Of a stretch of 61,667 bases of DNA, positions 52,100-60,988 are shown in pieces; position 1 is the stretch's first letter; each line of letters begins with the position of its first letter. This DNA comes from Lutibacter sp. (GTDB lineage: Bacteria; Bacteroidota; Bacteroidia; Flavobacteriales; Flavobacteriaceae). The notes beneath the pieces are model-generated. The model saw nothing but the letters and a program-made list of their open reading frames with translations. It was not told the DNA's origin and did no database searches. The stretch is taken from the NCBI GenBank assembly GCA_002733665.1, contig NVWM01000008.1, forward strand, positions 43,979-105,645. The letters run 5' to 3'. The translations under genes were made by a program, and so were the position numbers.

Positions 52100-53095
52100 A
52101 TGAAAGAAAAATTACAAAAATATACAGATTTAGTATCAGAAAAAATAGGAGGAGAAGTTCTCTATTGTACAGATGATTTCTTTGCAGAAAAAGAAAACCT
52201 AATTAAAGAAGGTCGTGGAATTTTTATTGACGATAAATATACTGACCATGGAAAATGGATGGACGGTTGGGAGTCTCGGCGCAAGCGAACTTCCGGTCAT
52301 GATTGGGCAATACTAAAATTAGGAGCACACGGAATCATAAAAGGCTTTGATATTGATACCAATCATTTTTTGGGCAATCATCCACCTTTTGCATCTGTTG
52401 AGGCAATTAATTTATCAGAAGGCATTTCTGATTGGTCAAAAGCAGATGATTTGAATTGGGAAGAAGTACTACCAAAATCCCCATTAGATCCTGGAAGTGA
52501 ACATTTTTTTGAAATCTCTTCAGATAAAATTTATACACATATAAGATTGCACATATATCCTGACGGAGGAGTTGCTCGTTTTAGAGTTTTTGGCGAAGTG
52601 TTTAAAGATTGGAATTCGGTAAATTCAGATGAAGTCATTGACTTGGCTTTAATAAATAACTGTGGAAAAGCATTGCACTGTAACGATATGTTCTTTAGTG
52701 AGATGGATAATTTAATTTCGCCAACATTAGGTAAAAATATGGGCGATGGTTGGGAAACCAAACGAAACCGAACGCCAAATAATGTTGATTACGTAATTTT
52801 GAAATTAGGACACTCAGGATTGGTTCAGAAAATCATTGTTGACACAAAACACTTTAAAGGAAATTATCCTGATTCGTGTGCTATAGATGCTTGTTATTGT
52901 GATAATGATAATGATGTCATAAATGATAATCATGAATGGGAAACATTGCTTCCACAACAAAAACTGAGTGCAGATAGTGAGCATCATTATAAAAACGAAA
53001 TTATTAAAATAGACAAACCTATAACGCATATAAAATTGAAAATATATCCTGACGGAGGAATTAGTAGATTGCGTATTTTAGGGACTATAAAATAA
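52100..53095 (+). CDS. alc: Allantoicase
   Basis: 331 residues made of two homologous jelly-roll halves, as in known allantoicases: WMDGWESRRKRTSGHDWAILKLG with IYPDGGVARFRVFG, and GDGWETKRNRTPNNVDYVILKLG with IYPDGGISRLRILG. Hydrolyses allantoate to ureidoglycolate and urea. Follows allantoinase in the same direction with the GIY-YIG insertion between them, and precedes puuD by 4 bp. Confidence 0.94.
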   Translation: MKEKLQKYTDLVSEKIGGEVLYCTDDFFAEKENLIKEGRGIFIDDKYTDHGKWMDGWESRRKRTSGHDWAILKLGAHGIIKGFDIDTNHFLGNHPPFASVEAINLSEGISDWSKADDLNWEEVLPKSPLDPGSEHFFEISSDKIYTHIRLHIYPDGGVARFRVFGEVFKDWNSVNSDEVIDLALINNCGKALHCNDMFFSEMDNLISPTLGKNMGDGWETKRNRTPNNVDYVILKLGHSGLVQKIIVDTKHFKGNYPDSCAIDACYCDNDNDVINDNHEWETLLPQQKLSADSEHHYKNEIIKIDKPITHIKLKIYPDGGISRLRILGTIK

Positions 53096-53099
53096 AAGA

Positions 53100-54506
53100 A
53101 TGACAGAAATTATCTTGCTTATTATTTGGGTATTATTCTTTGTGACAATTGTTATTGCTACATATAAAGTACATCATATTCTTAATGAATATAAAGCCAA
53201 AGAGGATGATGAAAAGACAGAGAATGTTCAAAAAATTCAAAATTGGCTCTATACGCTGATTGTTATCGCGTCTATCGGCAGCATTTTTATTTTATACATG
53301 TTTTTAAAAGGAACAGTCTATGAAAGTCACTTTTTTGAATGGCTCAATTTAGCAGTTCGTTGGATACATATTACTTTCGGAATTGCATGGATTGGTGCTT
53401 CTTTTTACTTTGTTTTTTTAGAGAACGCACTTAACAGGACAAAAGATGTGCGAGATGAATTAGCTGGAAATCTTTGGGCTGTTCATGGAGGAGGATTTTA
53501 TTATGTAGAGAAGTATAAGTTGGCTCCTAAAAAGATTCCAAAAGATTTACATTGGTTTAAATACGAAGCATATTTTACATGGCTTTCAGGCTTTTGTTTA
53601 CTGATGATTGTGTACTATTTTAATGCCAGTTCGTATATGATTGATCCAGAAGTGATGGATTTAAAACCGATGAATGCAATATTAATAAGTATTGGATCAT
53701 TGATTGTTGGTTGGATTGTTTATGATATTATTTGTAAGAAACTAGCCGAAAATAAAGTGGTATTTACACTTTTGATTACCTTGATGTTGATAGGTTTTGC
53801 GTTCTTTTATTCACAAGTTTTTAGCGGAAGAGCAGCATATATACACTTTGGAGCAATGTTAGGAACATTAATGGCAGCAAATGTATTTTTTGTTATTATT
53901 CCAGGACAAAAACGAATGGTTGCCGCAGCAAAAAAAGGACTAGAACCTAATCCAGCAGATGGAAAAGCAGCATTTATTCGGTCATATACTAACAACTATT
54001 TTACACTGCCAGTTTTATTTGTGATGATAAGTAATCACTTTCCAAGTACATTTGGAAACACGCATCAATGGCTTGTTTTGTTAGGTATTACTTTAGGGAG
54101 TGTTGGGGTAAAACACTATCTAAATTTAAGAGAAAAACATGAACTTTCAATTTGGGTATTTCCATTTTCGGTATTACTTTTATTTGCTGTAGCATTTGCG
54201 ACTGCTCCCGAAAAACCAACATACGAAGATTGTAAGGAAACAGTTTCTTTTGTAGAGATTCAAACGATTATTCAGAATAGATGTACAACTTGTCACTCAT
54301 CAAAACCAACAGATAATGTGTGGAAGGTTGCGCCAAATGGAGTGAAATATGATACTCCTGAACAGATATACAACATGAAAGATAAAATATTTCAAAGAGT
54401 TGTAGTAAGTAAGAATATGCCGTTTAATAATAATCAGACAGGAATGACGCAAGAAGAACGAGATGCAATTAATTGTTGGATAAATCAAGGAGCAAAAAAG
54501 GAATAA
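53100..54506 (+). CDS. puuD: PuuD-type membrane urate oxidase with cytochrome c domain
   Basis: 468 residues. About eight or nine transmembrane helices with the Urate_ox_N signature (WLNLAVRWIHITFGIAWIGASFYFVFLE, HGGGFYYVEKYKLAP). The C-terminal ~90 residues are an exported c-type cytochrome with CTTCHS and a distal Met (KNMPFNN). Oxidises urate to 5-hydroxyisourate and passes electrons to the respiratory chain, so no hydrogen peroxide is made, in contrast to soluble uricase. Confidence 0.92.
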   Translation: MTEIILLIIWVLFFVTIVIATYKVHHILNEYKAKEDDEKTENVQKIQNWLYTLIVIASIGSIFILYMFLKGTVYESHFFEWLNLAVRWIHITFGIAWIGASFYFVFLENALNRTKDVRDELAGNLWAVHGGGFYYVEKYKLAPKKIPKDLHWFKYEAYFTWLSGFCLLMIVYYFNASSYMIDPEVMDLKPMNAILISIGSLIVGWIVYDIICKKLAENKVVFTLLITLMLIGFAFFYSQVFSGRAAYIHFGAMLGTLMAANVFFVIIPGQKRMVAAAKKGLEPNPADGKAAFIRSYTNNYFTLPVLFVMISNHFPSTFGNTHQWLVLLGITLGSVGVKHYLNLREKHELSIWVFPFSVLLLFAVAFATAPEKPTYEDCKETVSFVEIQTIIQNRCTTCHSSKPTDNVWKVAPNGVKYDTPEQIYNMKDKIFQRVVVSKNMPFNNNQTGMTQEERDAINCWINQGAKKE

Positions 54507-54521
54507 TTATGATTAATCAAA

Positions 54522-54603
54522 TGTCATTCCGACAGAATGAGGAACGAATGACGAGGAATCTCTTTGTTGATGTTTTAGATTCTTCACTTCGTTCAGAATG
54601 ACA
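54522..54603. repeat. Dispersed inverted-repeat element between puuD and uraD
   Basis: 82-bp element opening TGTCATTCCGACAGAATGAGG and closing TTCACTTCGTTCAGAATGACA, with complementary ends and an internal GAGGAATCTC / GATTCTTC pair. Similar long palindromes are common between genes in Bacteroidota. It leaves nine bases before the uraD start. Confidence 0.75.
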
Positions 54604-54611
54604 ATAAATAT

Positions 54612-55484
54612 ATGAGTATGAAATTTAAAGAATTTAATAATTTATCAAAAGAAGAAGCCTTTTTGGCATTAGAAAAATGTTGTGTTTCTAAAACTTGGGT
54701 TTCAAAAATGATGGAACATAAGCCATTTTCTTCAAAAGATGAGTTGATAAAAAAAGCTGCATCAATTTGGTATTCAGATTGTTCTACGGATGATTTTAAA
54801 GAAGCATTTACAGGACATCCAAAGATAGGAGATGTAGAAAGTTTGAAAGAAAAGTTTGCAAGTACAAAAGATTGGGCAAATAATGAGCAGTCTAAAATGG
54901 CAGAAGCAACTATTGAAACTATCGAAAAGTTAGCAGATGCAAATGAGGCATATGAAAATAAATTTGGATATATTTTTATTGTAAGTGCTAGCGGAAAATC
55001 TGCTGAAGAAATGTTGGCAATTATTAATGTAAGATTACTTCATGATGTTGAAGATGAGATTTTTGTTGCGATGAATGAACAACATAAGATTACAGTAATT
55101 AGATTGTTAAAACTAATAGAAGGATTAAATGAGAATACTGATATGAGCAGTCATATAACAACACACGCATTAGATACCTCAACTGGAATTCCTGCAAATA
55201 AAATGCTCATTACATTAAAAGAATTTAAAAATGATAAATGGAAGCCTGTAAGTGTTGGAATTACTAATAAAGACGGACGAATTGGCGATGTATTACCTGC
55301 AGGGAAAAGATTAAAACCAGCAAATTATGTAATGACTTTTAATACTAATGCTTATTATGAGAGTCACAATCAAAAAGGATTTTATCCAGAAGTTTCTATT
55401 CAGTTTGCAGTAACAGACGAGAGTCATTACCATATTCCGTTGTTAATTAATCCGTTTGGATACACAACGTATAGAGGAAGTTAA
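54612..55484 (+). CDS. OHCU decarboxylase fused to 5-hydroxyisourate hydrolase
   Basis: 290 residues. Residues 1-~170 are UraD-like (FTGHPKIGDVESLKEKF, FGYIFIVSASGKSAEEML). Residues ~178-290 are a transthyretin-like HIU hydrolase (SSHITTHALDTSTGIPA, HYHIPLLINPFGYTTYRGS with the terminal YRGS). The two domains catalyse consecutive steps, 5-hydroxyisourate to OHCU to S-allantoin, but in reverse order to their place in the chain. Unstable intermediates could be channelled. Confidence 0.93.
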   Translation: MSMKFKEFNNLSKEEAFLALEKCCVSKTWVSKMMEHKPFSSKDELIKKAASIWYSDCSTDDFKEAFTGHPKIGDVESLKEKFASTKDWANNEQSKMAEATIETIEKLADANEAYENKFGYIFIVSASGKSAEEMLAIINVRLLHDVEDEIFVAMNEQHKITVIRLLKLIEGLNENTDMSSHITTHALDTSTGIPANKMLITLKEFKNDKWKPVSVGITNKDGRIGDVLPAGKRLKPANYVMTFNTNAYYESHNQKGFYPEVSIQFAVTDESHYHIPLLINPFGYTTYRGS

Positions 55485-55489
55485 ACATA

Positions 55490-55543
55490 GTATTTGGTAT
55501 TTGGTAAATTGTACTTTTCACCTAATACCTAATACCTAATACC
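55490..55543. repeat. Short-unit inverted repeat (TATTTGG / CCTAATA)
   Basis: GTATTTGGTATTTGGTA on the left and TACCTAATACCTAATACC on the right, separated by ~17 bp. The units are tandem and the two sides are roughly complementary, so a hairpin forms in the gap before the CitE-like gene. Confidence 0.7.
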
Positions 55544-55551
55544 AATTTAAT

Positions 55552-56982
55552 ATGAAATTAAGCATATCAGAAAATAAAAAATCAGCCATATTTGGAGATT
55601 TAAAAACTGCAAATCAAGCATTCAATAAAATATATAAAGGAGACCGAGAAGAGCGTCAACCTATACATACAGTTTATGGAGGAGCAAATCTTTTTAAATC
55701 AAATACAACTGATGTTTTAGGAAATATTGCCTTAAAGTCTTTGTTGCACTACGCACCAAACTTTGCAGAATTCGGAAAGGCATTTCAATTGAGAGGTTGT
55801 GATAAGCTACCTTCAAAAGAAAGTGAGCAACTTGCGTTGGCTGAAGAATTAAAATCATTATCTAATGAAGAATTAAAAAAACATTCAGCAGGATTTTCGT
55901 ACAATATCTATCAAAAAGTAATTGCTAAATTACAAAAAGAAGGAGTTGAAGATTTTAGAATAGATTTTGAAGATGGTTTTGGAAATCGTTCAGATAAAGA
56001 AGAAGATGAAACAGCTCAATTTGCTGCAAAGCAAGTTGCTAAAGGAATGCAAGAAGGAACGTTATCACCATTTATTGGTATTAGAATAAAACCATTTACA
56101 GAGGAATTGAAAGTTCGTGGTTTAAGAACTTTAGATATTTTCTTAACAACATTACTTACAGCATCAAACGGAAAATTGCCAGATAATTTTGTGGTAATGT
56201 TACCAAAAGTGACAATTCCAGAGCAAATTATTGCGTTAGTTTCATTTTTTGAAGTGATTGAGGAAACTTTTAGCCTTAAAGACGGAACATTAAAAATGGA
56301 AATGATGGTTGAAACAACGCAATCTATTATTGCAGAAAATGGTGTAAACCCTTTGCGAAATTTTATCACAGTAAGTAAAGGGCGTTGCATTGCTACGCAC
56401 TTTGGGACTTATGATTATACAGCATCAAACAACATTACAGCAAGTTACCAAGAAATGGATCATGACGTGTGTGATTTTGCACATTATATGACAAAAGTAG
56501 CGTTGGCACATACAGGAGTTTGGTTATCAGATGGAGCAACAAACACAATGCCAATTGGTCCACATCGTGGAGAATTAACTGAGGCTCAAGAACAAGAAAA
56601 TAAAGAAGTTGTACATCGTTCTTGGCTAAAAGGTTATGACCATATTCGTCATTCGCTTTATAAAGGATTATATCAAGGTTGGGATTTGAATCCAGCGCAG
56701 TTACCAATGCGTTATACGGCAGTTTATGCATTCTTTTTAGAGAGCTATGATGATGCAGTATTGCGTTTGAAAACATTTGTAGAAAAAGCAGCACAAGCAA
56801 CATTGATTGGCGATACTTTTGACGATGCAGCAACAGGGCAAGGATTATTAAATTACTTTTTGAAAGCCCTAAATAGTGGTGCTATTTCTATAGATGAAGT
56901 GCTCGTAACTGGTTTGACATTAGATGAAATCAGAACACGTTCTTTTGCTAAGATTTTAAAGGATAGAAGAGCAAAATTGTAG
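55552..56982 (+). CDS. CitE-like (HpcH/HpaI, DUF6986-type) lyase or synthase in the purine operon
   Basis: 476 residues. TIM-barrel features of the CitE/malyl-CoA superfamily: DFRIDFEDGFGNRSDKEEDE (metal-binding Asp/Glu), IGIRIKPF, FVVMLPKV, KMEMMVETTQS (second metal Glu), and HFGTYDYTAS. It is longer than CitE (~300), so it carries extra N- and C-terminal regions. Members of this group are found beside ureide-degradation genes. Condensation or cleavage involving glyoxylate, the end product of ureidoglycolate, is a reasonable inference. No substrate is proven. Confidence 0.8.
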   Translation: MKLSISENKKSAIFGDLKTANQAFNKIYKGDREERQPIHTVYGGANLFKSNTTDVLGNIALKSLLHYAPNFAEFGKAFQLRGCDKLPSKESEQLALAEELKSLSNEELKKHSAGFSYNIYQKVIAKLQKEGVEDFRIDFEDGFGNRSDKEEDETAQFAAKQVAKGMQEGTLSPFIGIRIKPFTEELKVRGLRTLDIFLTTLLTASNGKLPDNFVVMLPKVTIPEQIIALVSFFEVIEETFSLKDGTLKMEMMVETTQSIIAENGVNPLRNFITVSKGRCIATHFGTYDYTASNNITASYQEMDHDVCDFAHYMTKVALAHTGVWLSDGATNTMPIGPHRGELTEAQEQENKEVVHRSWLKGYDHIRHSLYKGLYQGWDLNPAQLPMRYTAVYAFFLESYDDAVLRLKTFVEKAAQATLIGDTFDDAATGQGLLNYFLKALNSGAISIDEVLVTGLTLDEIRTRSFAKILKDRRAKL

Positions 56983-56985
56983 TAA

Positions 56986-57936
56986 ATGAAATTTTGGCAA
57001 CATCTTTTATCGAAATTACAAGAAGGTCAACAGGTTTATTTGTTGACAGTTATTGATAATATAGGTAGTTCTCCTGGAAGAGAAGGGTTTAAGATGTTAG
57101 TTTCCGAAGATGGGTTTATTTTTGGTTCTATTGGAGGAGGAGTCATGGAATGTGCTTTGGTTGAGAAAGTAAAAGAGTTATTGAAAAAAGAAGAGACTTC
57201 AATTTTTTTAAAGCGACAAATCCATAAAGGGAAAATAAAAGATGGTTCTGGAATGATATGTTCTGGAGAGCAAACCGTTGTTTTTCATCCTTTAAATTCT
57301 GATGTTATTTCTGATGTAAAAAATCTAATAAAATGTTTAGAAAACAACAACAAAGGAATCGTAAGACTTACATCAAATTCTTTCGAATTCTTTCTGCTAA
57401 AAGAAAATAAAACATCAAAAGCTAAAATCAATTCTTCTAAAGATTGGATATACGAAGAAAACATTGGGCACAAAGACACACTTTATATTATTGGAGGAGG
57501 TCATGTAGGTTTGGCGACTTCTAAATTGTTTAATTCGTTAGGGTTTTATGTTGTTGTTTTTGATGATAGAGAAAATGTAAACACCTTTGAATCAAATGTA
57601 TACGCTCATAAAAAGAGTCTTATTTCTTATGATGATATAGAAAAGTACATAAAACAAGGAGGTAGCAGTTATGTTGCTATTATGACAAATAAATATACTG
57701 ATGATAAGTTAGTATTGACTAAAATCATCAAAAATAATTATAAGTTTATAGGAGTTCTTGGAAGTAAATCAAAAATCAAAACGATGAATGAAGTTTTACT
57801 AAAAGATGGTTTTTCTAAAAGTGAAATAGACAACGTTCATGCTCCAATAGGTCTTTCAATAACCAGTCAAACTCCAGATGAAATTGCGATAAGTATTGCA
57901 GCGCAGATTATCCAAATAAAAAATAAAACGAAATAA
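56986..57936 (+). CDS. xdhC: XdhC-family molybdenum cofactor insertion protein
   Basis: 316 residues. N-terminal XdhC domain (GSSPGREGFKMLV, FGSIGGGVMECAL) and C-terminal Rossmann-type domain (LYIIGGGHVGLATSKLF, GVLGSKSKIKTM). Binds and sulfurates the cofactor before it enters XdhB. Three bases after the CitE-like stop. Converges with guaD, with a single base between the two stop codons. Confidence 0.92.
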   Translation: MKFWQHLLSKLQEGQQVYLLTVIDNIGSSPGREGFKMLVSEDGFIFGSIGGGVMECALVEKVKELLKKEETSIFLKRQIHKGKIKDGSGMICSGEQTVVFHPLNSDVISDVKNLIKCLENNNKGIVRLTSNSFEFFLLKENKTSKAKINSSKDWIYEENIGHKDTLYIIGGGHVGLATSKLFNSLGFYVVVFDDRENVNTFESNVYAHKKSLISYDDIEKYIKQGGSSYVAIMTNKYTDDKLVLTKIIKNNYKFIGVLGSKSKIKTMNEVLLKDGFSKSEIDNVHAPIGLSITSQTPDEIAISIAAQIIQIKNKTK

Positions 57937-57937
57937 A

Positions 57938-58414
57938 TTAATATTCCGTCTTGTTTACTTTGCTATCCCATTCGTTAAAAACGACTTGAGCATCTTTTTG
58001 TAATATTTGAGTGAACTTAATCGTTCGTTCTCCCATTTTCTTGTCTAATTCTTCGTAGATAAATTGATCGTCAAAATCGATTTTTGCAGCATCAACTTTA
58101 TCACAAGCATAAAATACAGCCTTTGGTCTTGCCCAATAAATTGCTCCTAAACACATAGGACATGGTTCACATGATGTATAGACAATACAGTCGTCTAATT
58201 GGAAAGTTCCAAGTTTTTCACAGGCTCTTCTTATCGCAACAACTTCTGCGTGCGCAGTAGGATCGTTGGTAGAAGTAACCCTATTAAAACCTTCAGCAAT
58301 AATTTCTCCATCTTTAACAACTACGGCACCAAATGGTCCTCCAGCATTTGAATTCATTCCTTCTTGAGCAAGCTTGATTGCTCTTTTCATAAACTGTATA
58401 TCTTTTTCTGTCAT
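57938..58414 (-). CDS. guaD: Guanine deaminase (cytidine/deoxycytidylate-deaminase fold)
   Basis: 158 residues. Zinc motif HAEVVAIR and CEPCPMCLGAIYWARP; N-terminal GMNSNAGGPFGAVVVKDGEI is typical of GuaD. Converts guanine to xanthine, supplying xanthine dehydrogenase. Its TAA is one base from the xdhC stop on the opposite strand, with no terminator between them. Confidence 0.92.
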   Translation of the reverse strand: MTEKDIQFMKRAIKLAQEGMNSNAGGPFGAVVVKDGEIIAEGFNRVTSTNDPTAHAEVVAIRRACEKLGTFQLDDCIVYTSCEPCPMCLGAIYWARPKAVFYACDKVDAAKIDFDDQFIYEELDKKMGERTIKFTQILQKDAQVVFNEWDSKVNKTEY

Positions 58415-58488
58415 AATTTCCTAATTGTTTAACAAAAGTACATAAATAGTTAAGTTTTATTTTATATATTTAATCTTTCTTATAAACA

Positions 58489-59970
58489 ATGAAACGAACG
58501 AATATGGAGTTAAAAACAGCACTTTCAGAAGTGAAAAATTATATAAACGGTAAATTTGAACGAAATGGTCAAAATTCTATGGATGTATACAATCCAGCAG
58601 ATGGTAATAAGATTTCTTCAATTCCAATGTCAACAACACAAGATGTTGATTCTGCGGTACAAGCAGCAAAAAAAGCATTTCCTGCTTGGTCTGGAATGAC
58701 TTTAAAAGAACGTGTTCAAATATTTTTTAAATACCGAACTTTATTAGAGGAAAACATAGAAGAACTTACAAACTTGGTTGTCTTAGAAAATGGAAAAATC
58801 TACGGTGAAGCAAAAGCAGAAGTCCTAAAAAGTATGGAGTTATGTGAGTTTGCTGTTTCTCTGCCTCAAATTGTTGTGAACGAAGTGCAAGAAGTAAGTA
58901 AAGGAGTTGAATGTAGGATTGAGCGTAAACCACTTGGTGTAGTTGCTTCAATAACACCATTTAATTTTCCAAATATGGTTCCACATTGGACACTTCCTAA
59001 TGCGTTGGTGTTAGGAAACACAATGGTAATGAAACCTTCTGAAATTGTGCCGCTGAGCACAGTTAGAATGGCAGAATTATTAAAAGAAGCAGGACTTCCT
59101 GACGGAGTTTTTAATATTGTGAATGGAGGAAAAGAAGTAGTGGAAGCTATTTGTGACCATCCAGATATCGAAGCAGTTTCTTTCGTTGGTTCTACAAAAG
59201 TAGCTAAGATTGTTTATAAACGAGCAACTTCAAATTTAAAACGTTGTGTAGCACTTGGTGGCGCAAAAAATCATTTAATTGTGTTACCTGATGCAAATGC
59301 TGAAATGACAGCAAACAATGTTGTGGCTTCAATGTCTGGTTGCGCAGGGCAAAGATGTATGGCTGCCTCAGTTATGGTTGGTGTAAATAAAGTGCAACAT
59401 ATTATTGATAGAATGGTTGAAGAAGCGAAAAAAATAGTTCCAGGAGATAATTTAGGGTCAGTGATTAGTGCTGAAGCAAAAGCAAGAATTGAAGGTTATA
59501 TTGATGAAGCGGAAAGAAATGGTGCTAAAATATTATTGGACGGAAGAAATACTACTGTAGTTGGAAAAGAAGGAGGCTATTATGTTGGACCAACAATTAT
59601 AGATTATGTAACTATTGACATGTCTGTTGCTCGTGAAGAAATTTTTGGACCTGTAATTTCAATTATTCGTGCTAAAGATTTAGATGAAGCAATTGAAATT
59701 GAAAATGGATCTAATTATGGAAATGCAGCTGCTGTATTTACCCAAAGTGGTGGATTAGCAAAACAAGTAATGGATCGTGCAAGTGCTGGAATGATTGGTG
59801 TAAATATTGGAGTTCCTGTTCCTCGTGAACCTTTTTCTTTTGGAGGATGGAACGAATCGAAATTTGGAGTTGGAGATATAACTGGAAGAAGTTCTATTGA
59901 ATTTTGGACCCAGAATAAAAAAACTACAACCAAATGGAATCCTGAAGCACAAACAAATTGGATGAGTTAA
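58489..59970 (+). CDS. mmsA: Methylmalonate-semialdehyde dehydrogenase (CoA-acylating)
   Basis: 493 residues; a second Met at 58504 is an equally good start. Aldehyde dehydrogenase fold with FNFPNMVPHWTLP, the active Cys in SGCAGQRCMAAS, and PREPFSFGGWNESKFG. In place of the usual general-base Glu the GGAKNHLIVLPDAN segment is that of the MmsA group, which forms propionyl- or acetyl-CoA from methylmalonate or malonate semialdehyde. Together with the next aminotransferase it suits beta-alanine or valine breakdown. Confidence 0.92.
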   Translation: MKRTNMELKTALSEVKNYINGKFERNGQNSMDVYNPADGNKISSIPMSTTQDVDSAVQAAKKAFPAWSGMTLKERVQIFFKYRTLLEENIEELTNLVVLENGKIYGEAKAEVLKSMELCEFAVSLPQIVVNEVQEVSKGVECRIERKPLGVVASITPFNFPNMVPHWTLPNALVLGNTMVMKPSEIVPLSTVRMAELLKEAGLPDGVFNIVNGGKEVVEAICDHPDIEAVSFVGSTKVAKIVYKRATSNLKRCVALGGAKNHLIVLPDANAEMTANNVVASMSGCAGQRCMAASVMVGVNKVQHIIDRMVEEAKKIVPGDNLGSVISAEAKARIEGYIDEAERNGAKILLDGRNTTVVGKEGGYYVGPTIIDYVTIDMSVAREEIFGPVISIIRAKDLDEAIEIENGSNYGNAAAVFTQSGGLAKQVMDRASAGMIGVNIGVPVPREPFSFGGWNESKFGVGDITGRSSIEFWTQNKKTTTKWNPEAQTNWMS

Positions 59971-59998
59971 TTGTCATTCCTGCGAAGGTAGGAATCTC
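59971..59998. repeat. Dispersed palindromic repeat after mmsA
   Basis: TTGTCATTCCTGC-GAAG-GTAGGAATCTCA. Same layout as the allB/alc copies (TTGTC, hairpin, AATC) with different arms. It abuts the mmsA stop. Confidence 0.8.
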
Positions 59999-60033
59999 AT
60001 AAAATTCTACTCAATCTTAATTAATCCAACAAT

Positions 60034-60622
60034 ATGAACAACAACCAAATCATAAAAGACAATCTCGACTACACATTATTTTCTTGGGCTAAGCAAGGAG
60101 GATTAAACCCTATAAATGCATCTCATGCTAAGGGTTCTTACGTATATGATAGAGATGGTAAAAAATATTTAGATTTTTCTTCTCAACTGATGAATGTGAA
60201 TATTGGTCATGGTGATCAACGTATTACAGAAGCTGTTGCAAAACAAATGCAAGAAGTAAGTTATGTATATCCAGGAATGGCAACTGATGTTCGTGGAAAA
60301 TTAGGGAAGAAAATCGCAGAAATTACCCCAGGAAATTTAACAAAAACGTTTTTCACGCTTGGTGGAGCAGAAGCAATAGAAAACGCAATTAAATTAGCAA
60401 GAATATATACTGGAAGGCATAAAATTATAGCACATTACAGAGCGTATCATGGTGCAACTTATGGTGCTGCTTCTGCAGGAGGAGATCCAAGAAAGTTCGC
60501 TATAGATAGTCAAGCGATGCCAAATGTAGTACATGTAGAAAACCCATATGCATATCGTTGCCCTTGGAATTCTTCTTCGATTGAAGAATGTGGAGAACGC
60601 GCTTTGGCTCATTTGGAACGCG
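60034..60622 (+). CDS. Class-III aminotransferase, truncated at the foreign junction
   Basis: About 196 genuine residues from MNNNQIIKDNLDYTLFSWAKQ. PLP-fold features: DRDGKKYLDFSSQLMNVNIGH, FFTLGGAEAIENAIKLAR and HYRAYHGATYGA. The PLP-binding Lys and the rest (normally ~440-450 residues) are missing, because after GERALAHLE (about 60620) the sequence changes to unrelated, G+C-richer DNA; the frame runs on to a chance stop at 60744. Omega-amino acid:pyruvate transaminase, feeding malonate or methylmalonate semialdehyde to MmsA, is the likely role. Confidence 0.85.
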
Positions 60623-60624
60623 TA

Positions 60625-60860
60625 GCGTCCCAGCAATCATGCAGTGTGAAATGTCGATTCATGGATGTTTCACTGGCAAGGTGCAGTATGCGCAACCAGC
60701 CCTGGTGGTCGACCCTGAGCCTTGAGACAAATTGCCGAGTGTAGACATCATCCGAAAAATACTCCGGTTCTATGGGGGCGCGTGTGAGTGCCTCATGCTG
60801 CAAGTACAACCGGAAGTGGTTGCTGAGGTCATCCTGAACAATGATGTTGTGTGATCGCAT
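60625..60860 (-). CDS. Partial hypothetical protein in the foreign segment
   Basis: Starts at the ATG complementary to 60858-60860 (MRSHNIIVQDDLSNHFRLYLQ) and runs ~78 residues, with segments such as YTRQFVSRLRVDHQGWLRI, into the junction at about 60620, where it is cut. Codon use is unlike the rest of the window. No family recognised. Confidence 0.4.
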
Positions 60861-60988
60861 AAGCGTCCCTGTTGTGCGGTGTAGTGTGCGGTTTGTTGGC
60901 AGCTTATTGTACGGTTTGCGTATTATTATGCCGCTCTGGTGTAGCGGTTTGATCGAAAGTAACGCGGCTTCCTAAATACAGCCAATGC

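Noticed and set aside
60623-60744. C-terminal extension of the aminotransferase frame (RVASQQSC...)
   Set aside because: These ~40 codons lie in the foreign segment, do not resemble the family and end at a chance stop.
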